Shown: positions 57,776-64,000 of the stretch, in pieces
Layout of the letters: every line of letters starts with the position of its first letter
Numbering within the stretch: the stretch's first letter is position 1
NCBI RefSeq assembly: GCF_016862175.1
Contig: NZ_BOML01000066.1
Span: 1-64,000, forward strand
Source of the DNA: Paractinoplanes durhamensis
GTDB taxonomy: Bacteria > Actinomycetota > Actinomycetes > Mycobacteriales > Micromonosporaceae
Direction: 5' to 3'
Length of the DNA stretch: 64,000 bases
The notes under the pieces: generated by a model
The model's database searches: none
What the model was told of the DNA's origin: nothing
What the model saw: only the letters and a program-made list of their open reading frames with translations
Position numbers and translations under genes: made by a program

Positions 57776-60390
57776 GGATCAACGGGACCGAGCACGAGCA
57801 GGCTCCGCGGCCGGGTCAGTGCCTGCGCACCTACCTGCGCGAACAGGGGTGTTTCGGGGTCAAGAAGGGCTGCGACACCGGCGACTGCGGCGCCTGCACG
57901 GTGCACGTCGACGGCAAACCGGTGCATTCCTGCGTCTACCCGGCGTTCCGGGCGGCGAGCAGGGCCGTCACCACGGTCGAGGGCCTGGCCGGCGACGACG
58001 GCCTGCACCCGGTCCAGCAGGCGTTCCTCGACGCGCAGGGCTTCCAGTGCGGCTTCTGCACGGCCGGTCTGATCATGACGACCGCGGCCCTCACCGACGA
58101 TCAGCGCGCCGATCTCCCCCGCTCTTTCAAAGGCAACCTCTGCCGGTGTACGGGCTATCGCGCCATCGCCGACGCGGTGGCCGGCGTGGTCAACGTGTGC
58201 GAGCCGGCCCCCGGCGCCGCGGTCGGCGCGAACCTCGGGGCGCCGGCCGGCCCGCAGGTGGTCACCGGCACCGCCCGCTACACGTTCGACCTGGACGTGC
58301 CGGGCGTGCTGCACCTGAAGGTGCTGCGCTCGACCGTCGCGCACGCCCGGATCGCGGCGATCACCACCGAGGCCGCGCTGTCGGTGCCCGGCGTCGTCGC
58401 CGTGTTCACCCACGCCGACGACCCCGGCAAGCTGTTCTCCACCGCCCAGCACGAGACCGCGTCCGAGGACCCGGCCGACACCCGCGTCCTCGACGAGGTG
58501 GTCCGCTACCTCGGCCAGCGCGTCGCGGCCGTGGTGGCCACCTCGGAGGCGGCGGCCGAGGCCGGCTGCCGGGCGATCAACGTCGAGTACGAGACGCTGC
58601 CGGCGGTGTTCACCGCGGAGGCGGCGATGGCGCCCGGCGCTCCGCTGCTGCACGGCGTCGACCGCAACGTGATCGGTGAGCTGCACGCCGAGATGGGCGA
58701 CGTCGAGGCCGGGTTCGCCGCGGCCGACGCGGTCTACGAGCAGACCTTCAGCACCGCCCGGGTGCAGCACGCCAGCCTGGAGACGCACGGCGCGGTCGGC
58801 TGGCTCGACGACGACGGCCGCCTCGTCCTCCGCAGCAGCACGCAGACCCCGTTCCTGACCCGGCGGGCGGTGGCCGGCCTGTTCGACCTGCCGGCCGAGA
58901 AGGTGCGGGTGATCGCCGGGCGGGTCGGCGGCGGTTTCGGCGGCAAGCAGGAGATGCTGGTCGAGGACCTGGTCGCGCTGGCGGTGCTGCGGCTGGGCCG
59001 GCCGGTCAAGTGGGAGTACACCCGGGCCGAGCAGTTCATCGGGGCGACCACCCGGCACCCGTTCCGCGTCACTCTCAAGGTCGGGGCCCGGCGGGACGGC
59101 ACGCTCACCGCGATGCAGATGCGGGTGGTGTCGAACACCGGGGCGTACGGGAATCACGGGCCCTCGGTGATGTTCCACGGCTGCCACGAGTCGGTGGCCG
59201 TCTACCAGTGTGCGAACAAGAAGACCGACGCCTATGCGGTCTACACCAACACCGTGCCGGCCGGCGCGTTCCGCGGCTACGGCCTCGGGCAGGTGTCGTT
59301 CGCGGTCGAGTCGGCCCTCGACGAGCTGGCCCGGATGCTCGGCCTCGACCCGATCGCGGTGCGCGAACGCAACATCGTGCGGGCCGGCGACCCGCTGCTC
59401 GCCCCGGGCGACCACGTCGAGGACCTGTCGATCGCCAGCTACGGCCTGGACCAGTGCCTGGAGCACGTCCGGGCGGCGGCCCGCACCCCGGTGCCGCCGG
59501 TGCCGGACGGGTGGCTGGTCGGCGACGGCATGGCGATGGCGATGATCGCGGCCGGGCCGCCCGGCGGGCACTTCGCCGACGCCACCGCCACCCTGCTGCC
59601 GGACGGCCGCTTCGAGCTGGCCTTCGGCACCGCCGAGTTCGGCAACGGCAGCACCACCGTGCACGCCCAGATCGCCGCCGACCAGCTGCACACCACCCCG
59701 GACCGGATCGTGCTGAAACAGTCCGACACCGACGTGGTCCGGCACGACACCGGCGCGTTCGCCTCCACCGGGGTGGTGGTGGCCGGCAAGGCCGTGCTGC
59801 GGGCGGCCGCCGAGCTGCGCGCGGCCATCCTCGACGCGGCCGGCGGCCGCGAACCGGACGAGGCCGCCCTCAAGGAGATCGCGGCCCGGGCCGCGAAGCC
59901 GATCACCGGCCAGGGCAGCTTCGACGGCACGCCCCGGTCGGTCGCGTTCAACACCCAGTGGTTCCGGGTCGCGGTCGACCCGCGGACCGGCGAGACGCGC
60001 ATCCTCGCCAGCGTGCACAGCGCCGACGCCGGCACCGTGCTGAACCCGCTGCAGCTGCGCGGCCAGATCGAGGGCGGGGTCGCGCAGGCACTCGGCGCGA
60101 CCCTGGCCGAGCACGTCGACATCGACGACGAGGGCCGGGTGACCACGGCCGGGTTCCGGCAGTACCACCTGCCCACGTTCGCCGACACCCCGCGCACCGA
60201 GGTGCTGTTCGCCGACACCGCCGACGCGATCGGCCCGCTCGGCGCCAAGTCGATGAGCGAGAGCCCGTTCAACCCGGTGTCGCCGGCCATGGCCAACGCG
60301 CTGCGCGACGCCACCGGGGTGCGCTTCACCGACCTGCCGTTCACCCGCGACCGCATCTGGGCCGCGCTGGAGCGGGCAGGGCGGACCTAA
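57772..60390 (+). CDS. Fused iron-sulphur and molybdopterin-binding subunit of a xanthine dehydrogenase-type enzyme
   Basis: This 872-residue protein fuses two normally separate subunits. Residues 1-150 hold the plant-type [2Fe-2S] site (CDTGDCGACTVHVDGKPVHS, about 35-54) and the second cluster (GFQCGFCTAGLIM, then FKGNLCRCTGYRAIADAV). From about 160 the Moco domains follow: RVGGGFGGKQEMLVED, FRGYGLGQVSFAVESALDEL and the catalytic Glu near the C-terminus in GAKSMSESPFNPVSPAMANA. It hydroxylates a purine, aldehyde or N-heterocycle. The 3' end overlaps the convergent kinase gene's stop by 4 bp. Confidence 0.92.
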   Translation: MRINGTEHEQAPRPGQCLRTYLREQGCFGVKKGCDTGDCGACTVHVDGKPVHSCVYPAFRAASRAVTTVEGLAGDDGLHPVQQAFLDAQGFQCGFCTAGLIMTTAALTDDQRADLPRSFKGNLCRCTGYRAIADAVAGVVNVCEPAPGAAVGANLGAPAGPQVVTGTARYTFDLDVPGVLHLKVLRSTVAHARIAAITTEAALSVPGVVAVFTHADDPGKLFSTAQHETASEDPADTRVLDEVVRYLGQRVAAVVATSEAAAEAGCRAINVEYETLPAVFTAEAAMAPGAPLLHGVDRNVIGELHAEMGDVEAGFAAADAVYEQTFSTARVQHASLETHGAVGWLDDDGRLVLRSSTQTPFLTRRAVAGLFDLPAEKVRVIAGRVGGGFGGKQEMLVEDLVALAVLRLGRPVKWEYTRAEQFIGATTRHPFRVTLKVGARRDGTLTAMQMRVVSNTGAYGNHGPSVMFHGCHESVAVYQCANKKTDAYAVYTNTVPAGAFRGYGLGQVSFAVESALDELARMLGLDPIAVRERNIVRAGDPLLAPGDHVEDLSIASYGLDQCLEHVRAAARTPVPPVPDGWLVGDGMAMAMIAAGPPGGHFADATATLLPDGRFELAFGTAEFGNGSTTVHAQIAADQLHTTPDRIVLKQSDTDVVRHDTGAFASTGVVVAGKAVLRAAAELRAAILDAAGGREPDEAALKEIAARAAKPITGQGSFDGTPRSVAFNTQWFRVAVDPRTGETRILASVHSADAGTVLNPLQLRGQIEGGVAQALGATLAEHVDIDDEGRVTTAGFRQYHLPTFADTPRTEVLFADTADAIGPLGAKSMSESPFNPVSPAMANALRDATGVRFTDLPFTRDRIWAALERAGRT

Positions 60391-62318
60391 GCCGCCTGTT
60401 CCACGGCGGTACGCAGGGCGGGCAGCACGATGGTGAAGGTGGAGCCCGCGCCGACCTCGGAGCGGGCCGTGACGGTGCCGCCGTGCTCGGTGACGATGTT
60501 GCGCACGATCGCCAGGCCCAGGCCGGTGCCCTGGACCGCCTGGTCCATCGCGTTGGCGGCCCGGTGGAACGGGGTGAACAGGCCGGGCAGGTCGTCGGCC
60601 GGGATGCCCATGCCGGTGTCGGTGACGGTGATGACCGCGTCCGGGCCGTCGGCGTGCAGCCGCAGCTCGAACCGGCCGCCGGACGGGGTGAACTTGATCG
60701 CGTTGTCGACCAGCTTGCGCAGCGCCCGGGCCAGCTGGACGCCGTCGCCGCGCACCCACGCCTCGTCGACGGTGAGCACCGCGTCCACCCGCTTGGTGCG
60801 GGCCGCCGCGGCCAGCTCGCCGTGCACGCCGGTGAGCATCGCGGCCAGGTCGACCGGCACCGCCTCGACGCCGATCTCCTTGTTGTCCCGGTCCAGCAGC
60901 AGCAGGTCACCCACGGTCGCCTGCAGCCGGTGCGCGTTGCGCAGGATCGCGGCGAGGCTGCGCTCCTGCATCGGGGTCAGCTCGCCGGACTCGCCGTCGG
61001 CGAGCATCTCGGTGTAGCCGAGGATGCTGGTCAGCGGCGTCCGCAGCTCGTGCGTGACGGTCGAGACGAAGACGTCCTTCTGCTCGTCGAGCACCCGCAG
61101 CTCGCTGATCAGCCGGGACTGGCGCAGCGCCAGGCGCTGCTGGCGGACCGAGTGGTCGATGTCGCGGCCCAGCCCGGCCACCACCGCCCGTTCGTCCTCG
61201 GTCCAGTCCGGCCGCGCCGGACGGCTGAGCAGGATCAGCCCGGGCGGGCAGTCGTCGTCGCCGCTGATCGCCACCGCGATGCCACCGGGCATGCCGGGCA
61301 CGTCCCGGGCCTTGCCGGGCTGACCGGCCCGGATCCGCCGGATCACCTCCGTGTCCAGCTCGGGCGCATGCTCCGGCCAGCTCACCGCGAAGGTGGCGCC
61401 GCGGCCGACGCTGTAGCGGCCGTAGACGGTGTCGGCACCGAGCGTGGTGGCGATCATCCGGGCCAGCCGGCGGCCGTTCTCGGTCGGGTCCTCCCGCTCG
61501 GTGCGCAGCTCGGCCGCGACCCGCTGGCGCAGCTCCACCGTGCCGACCCGGGCCTGCTCGGCGTTGAGCAGCCGCTCGATCTCGGCGGCCAGGTCGTTGA
61601 GGGTCCCGATCACCGCGCGCATCTCGGCCGGCCCGGTCGGCTCGGCGCGCGCGCTGCGCTCACCGTCGGCGAGGCGGCGCAGCGTGTGCCGGATGTGCTC
61701 GACCGGTTGCAGCAGGTGCCGCTGATGCAGGTAGGCGATGCCGAGGCCGGTGATCAGCACGAGCACGGCGAGGGCGGCGAAGAGCAGCTGCACCCGGTTG
61801 GTGGTCTGCTGGTCGGCGACCAGCAGTTGCTCGCGCTCGGCGCCGATCGACGCGGTCACCGCCGCGTTGGCGGTGCGGATGTCGTCGAAGAGCGCCTTGC
61901 CCCGCGCGGCCCGGTCGGCGTCCACGTCGGCGACCCCGGCGTTGACGATCGGGACGGCGTACGCGTAAAGCCATTCCTGGATCGCCGCGCTCTCCGCGGC
62001 CACCAGGCGCTCGATGCCGGCATCATCAGCCCGCACGGAAAGCCGGTCCAGCTCGACCGCGGCGCCGCTGCGGCCGCTGTTGTAGGGAGAGAGGTAGGCG
62101 TTGTCGCCGGTGAGCTGAAAACCGCGCACACCGGTCTCGGCGTCGGTCATGAACTGCAGCACCGACCGGTTGGCGTCGAACATCCAGTCGATCCGGGTGG
62201 CCCGCTCGGCGTGCCGGGTCTGCAACCGGTCGCCGACCACCAGCTGGAGGGTGACCAGGGCGAGGAACAGCACGCACAGGACGACGAAACCGGCGGCGAC
62301 CCGCCGCCGCAGGTTCAT
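60387..62318 (-). CDS. Membrane sensor histidine kinase (CHASE3-HAMP-GAF-HisKA-HATPase)
   Basis: From ATG 62318, which overlaps the upstream kinase stop by 4 bp, this is 643 residues. The N-terminal TM helix (AAGFVVLCVLFLALVTLQLV) precedes a CHASE3-like domain with DAETGVRGFQLTGDNAYLSP. A second TM (LLFAALAVLVLITGLGIAYL), HAMP and GAF-like regions follow. The H-box is FVSTVTHELRTPLTSILGYT (about residue 410), the N-box KLVDNAIKFTPSGG, the G1 box DTGMGIP and the G2 box GTGLGLAIVRNIV. No response regulator gene is adjacent. Confidence 0.92.
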   Translation of the reverse strand: MNLRRRVAAGFVVLCVLFLALVTLQLVVGDRLQTRHAERATRIDWMFDANRSVLQFMTDAETGVRGFQLTGDNAYLSPYNSGRSGAAVELDRLSVRADDAGIERLVAAESAAIQEWLYAYAVPIVNAGVADVDADRAARGKALFDDIRTANAAVTASIGAEREQLLVADQQTTNRVQLLFAALAVLVLITGLGIAYLHQRHLLQPVEHIRHTLRRLADGERSARAEPTGPAEMRAVIGTLNDLAAEIERLLNAEQARVGTVELRQRVAAELRTEREDPTENGRRLARMIATTLGADTVYGRYSVGRGATFAVSWPEHAPELDTEVIRRIRAGQPGKARDVPGMPGGIAVAISGDDDCPPGLILLSRPARPDWTEDERAVVAGLGRDIDHSVRQQRLALRQSRLISELRVLDEQKDVFVSTVTHELRTPLTSILGYTEMLADGESGELTPMQERSLAAILRNAHRLQATVGDLLLLDRDNKEIGVEAVPVDLAAMLTGVHGELAAAARTKRVDAVLTVDEAWVRGDGVQLARALRKLVDNAIKFTPSGGRFELRLHADGPDAVITVTDTGMGIPADDLPGLFTPFHRAANAMDQAVQGTGLGLAIVRNIVTEHGGTVTARSEVGAGSTFTIVLPALRTAVEQAA

Positions 62319-63580
62319 CGCCGGCCCGCCGCGACCGCCGCGGTGGCCGGCACGGTGAACGTGACGGTGGTGCCGCCGCCCGGGGTGTCGGCGGCCGCGA
62401 TCCGGCCGCCGTGCCGGTCGGCGATCCGCTGGCAGGTGGACAGGCCGACGCCGTGCCCGGTGCGAGCGGCCGGGTCGACCTGGGCGAACATCTCGAAGAC
62501 GCGGGTGCGCTGATCGGGCGGGATGCCGCGGCCGTTGTCGGCGATCCGCACCATCCACTCGCCGTCTCGCCGCTCGGCGCCGATCGTGATCCGGCAGGGC
62601 CGCTCCGGGTGGCGGTACTTCAGCGAGTTGCCGATCAGGTTCTGCAGCAGCTGCCGGATCAGGGTGGGGTCGCAGTCGAGCTCGGGCAGGTCACCCTCGA
62701 CCGTGACGACGGCGCCGTCGATCCGCGGGGCCAGGTCGGACAGGGCCAGCTCGACCAGGTCGCCGAGGCGGGCCGGCTCGAACCGGCAGGGGGCGTGGCC
62801 GGCCTGGGCGTACGACAGCAGGGACGTGATCAGCCCGGACATCCGGCCGACCGCGCGCCGGCCGGCGCCGATCCACCGGGCCGACTGCTCGTCGGCGGCG
62901 TGCCGCTCGCCGAGCACCTCGAGGTAGCCGTTGACCACGCTGAGCGGGGCGGCCAGGTCGTGGCTGACCACGGCCGCGAACTGCTCCAGCTCGGCGTTGG
63001 AGCGGCGCAGCTCGCCGTTGGCGGCGGCCAGGTCGGCGTGGGCGCGTTCCAGCTCGGAGTGCTTGGTGCCGAGCTCGACGGCGAGCTCGCCGTTGACCCG
63101 GGCCTGCCGGCGGCGCTCGAACAGGGCCACGATGACCAGGGCCAGGTCCTGCAGGCGGGCCACCTGGCCGGCGGTCAGGTCACCGGGCTCGGTGTCGAAG
63201 ACGCAGAGCGAGCCCAGGGCGTACCCCTGCGGGGTGATCAGCGGCGCCGAGGCGTAGAAGCGCACGTGGCCGAGCTCGCCGGTGACCCACGGGTTGATCC
63301 GGAAGAGCGGGTCGATGCTCGCATCCCGGCGGTACACGAACTCGCCCTGCTCGAAGTGCACGGCGCACATCGAGTCGGACCGCGCCGAGATGCCGCCCTC
63401 GAAACCGGTCGAGGTGAGCTGGCACTGCCGGTTCTCGTCGATCAGGTTGAGGGTGCCGTTGGGCACCCCGGCCACCTGCGCGGCCACCCGGACGACCGCC
63501 TCCAGCTCGTCCCCCGCGGGCAGGTCGAGCAGGCGGTACTCGTGCAGGGCGGCGATCCGCTCCTGCTCGTGGGTGGTCAC
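62315..63580 (-). CDS. Cytosolic GAF-domain sensor histidine kinase
   Basis: This 421-residue protein starts at GTG 63580. The GAF domain (about residues 22-160) has VAGVPNGTLNLIDENRQCQL and FYASAPLITPQGYALGSLCV. After a coiled linker come the H-box EQFAAVVSHDLAAPLSVVNG (about 200-219), N-box LLQNLIGNSLKYRHPER, and G boxes RIADNGRGIPPDQR and ARTGHGVGLSTCQR. The kinase is of the phytochrome-like group with degenerate L-A-A-P instead of L-R-T-P after the His. Its start codon lies inside a long inverted repeat (63569-63609). It is co-transcribed with the CHASE3 kinase. Confidence 0.9.
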   Translation of the reverse strand: MTTHEQERIAALHEYRLLDLPAGDELEAVVRVAAQVAGVPNGTLNLIDENRQCQLTSTGFEGGISARSDSMCAVHFEQGEFVYRRDASIDPLFRINPWVTGELGHVRFYASAPLITPQGYALGSLCVFDTEPGDLTAGQVARLQDLALVIVALFERRRQARVNGELAVELGTKHSELERAHADLAAANGELRRSNAELEQFAAVVSHDLAAPLSVVNGYLEVLGERHAADEQSARWIGAGRRAVGRMSGLITSLLSYAQAGHAPCRFEPARLGDLVELALSDLAPRIDGAVVTVEGDLPELDCDPTLIRQLLQNLIGNSLKYRHPERPCRITIGAERRDGEWMVRIADNGRGIPPDQRTRVFEMFAQVDPAARTGHGVGLSTCQRIADRHGGRIAAADTPGGGTTVTFTVPATAAVAAGRR

Positions 63581-63609
63581 CTGGATATTTTCGGCAGGTG
63601 ACCACCCAC
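63569..63609. promoter_or_regulatory. 15-bp perfect inverted repeat covering the start codon of the GAF kinase gene
   Basis: GTGGGTGGTCACCTG (63569-63583) and CAGGTGACCACCCAC (63595-63609) are exact reverse complements around 11 bases. On the transcript the GTG start (63578-63580) would be paired inside the second arm. The other end comes within 11 bp of the penicillin-binding protein stop. It may be an operator, an mRNA hairpin that hides the start, or the terminator of the upstream gene. Confidence 0.75.
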
Positions 63610-63619
63610 TACTGAGTTT

Positions 63620-64000
63620 TCAGCCGCCGAACGCGATCGCACTGCTCGGCGTGGTGAAATCGTCGTAGTCGTCCCCCGACGCCACCCGCAGGGCCTTCGC
63701 CACCCCGACGATCACCTGGGCCTGCACCGCGCTGCCCACGTGGTTCGACGGGTCGGCCGGGTCGGCCGCGATGCCGGCCGCCACCGCGGCCCGGGTGAAG
63801 CCGACGAACGTCTCGGTGCTGTTGTCCTCGGTGCTGCCGGTCTTCCCGGCCACCGGCCGGCCGTTGAAGATCGAGTTCACCGAGGTGGCGGTGCCGCCGT
63901 CGCACTTGCCGAAGCTGCTCTGCTGGCCCACCGGGCAGCGGGCCGCGTCGGTGGCGGCCCGGGCCACGTCGGCGTCGAGCACCTGCTTGCAGTTGCTCGC
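63620..64000 (-). CDS. C-terminal part of a penicillin-binding protein, 5' end beyond the window
   Basis: About 126 residues to the stop at 63620 are visible. GRPVAGKTGSTEDNSTETFV has the KTG box of penicillin-binding transpeptidases (K-T-G-S/T), followed by a phenylalanine-rich FVGFTRAAVAAGIAADPADP segment. The C-terminal SNHVGSAVQAQVIVGVAKAL end resembles class A (transglycosylase/transpeptidase) enzymes of actinobacteria. Upstream sequence (SNCKQVLDADVARAA) continues beyond the window's right edge. Confidence 0.82.
   Translation of the reverse strand, partial: ASNCKQVLDADVARAATDAARCPVGQQSSFGKCDGGTATSVNSIFNGRPVAGKTGSTEDNSTETFVGFTRAAVAAGIAADPADPSNHVGSAVQAQVIVGVAKALRVASGDDYDDFTTPSSAIAFGG

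Noticed and set aside
54213..60759. Very long minus-strand open frames opposite the permease, membrane protein and molybdenum hydroxylase genes
   Set aside because: They run antisense to genes with clear domains, are rich in Arg, Pro, Gly and Ala, and show no protein family pattern. They are GC-driven shadows.
59010..62513. 1167-codon plus-strand frame across the end of the molybdenum enzyme and the kinases
   Set aside because: It lies in another frame of the molybdenum enzyme and antisense to the kinases, both with intact catalytic motifs.
1..64000. tRNA, rRNA, riboswitch, insertion sequence or prophage signatures
   Set aside because: None seen; the only recombinase-like sequence is the degenerate domain fused to the sigma factor.

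Overview
The window comes from a high-GC actinobacterium. Codons almost always end in G or C, GTG starts are common, and the window carries genes typical of filamentous soil actinomycetes: a chitinase with a carbohydrate-binding module, ricin-lectin enzymes, the SCO2521-SCO2525 gene set first named in Streptomyces coelicolor, and many TetR, MarR and MerR regulators. The overall flavour (a DUF222 endonuclease, a 33-aa TatA-like leader peptide, numerous secreted hydrolases) suggests Micromonosporaceae, perhaps Actinoplanes; that genus-level guess is inference. I found no rRNA, tRNA, CRISPR array, insertion sequence or replication origin.

Region by region. Positions 1-1.5 kb hold a 3'-truncated DUF222/HNH-type protein and a small gene that looks frameshifted. 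1.5-12 kb holds the most interesting unit. The genes of the SCO2525, SCO2524, SCO2523 and SCO2522 families run as a tight plus-strand operon. They converge on a minus-strand pair, a two-TM membrane protein and an SCO2521-family protein. A paralogue of the membrane protein lies 3 kb before the operon (1507-2232). An FMN reductase/flavin monooxygenase pair and two small membrane proteins lie between. 12-18.8 kb is ordinary metabolism: a D-amino-acid-oxidase-like enzyme, a regulator/hydrolase pair, a GH18 chitinase, an AlkZ-type DNA glycosylase homologue and glucose-6-phosphate isomerase. 18.9-28.6 kb has a GT39 glycosyltransferase, a BenE-type transporter, a MazG-like protein, an ECF42-type sigma factor fused to a degenerate, truncated tyrosine-recombinase domain (with its usual YciI partner), a GGDEF-EAL protein, a 19-residue lysine-rich mini-protein gene and a DUF1772 protein.

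28.7-42.7 kb has an M19 dipeptidase, an ABC-2 exporter operon, a secreted HExxH metalloprotease, a cyclase-family protein divergent from a MerR/VIT-VWA operon across a perfect palindrome, a secreted TAP-type peptidase, a membrane-anchored ricin-fold protein and a KstD-like flavoprotein. 42.7-53.3 kb is rich in regulator/target pairs with readable operators: TetR/flavoprotein, MarR/quinone oxidoreductase, TetR/alcohol dehydrogenase and TetR/PlsC. It also has a LacI-type operator before an alginate-lyase-like gene and a ricin/beta-helix gene. 53.3-64 kb has a GDSL hydrolase, an amino-acid permease, a 476-aa membrane protein, a molybdenum hydroxylase operon, two overlapping histidine kinase genes and the C-terminus of a class A penicillin-binding protein.

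The best candidates for under-described biology are the SCO2521-2525 cassette with its paralogous membrane partners, the sigma factor-recombinase fusion, and the lysine-rich mini-gene with its own ribosome-binding site and terminator.
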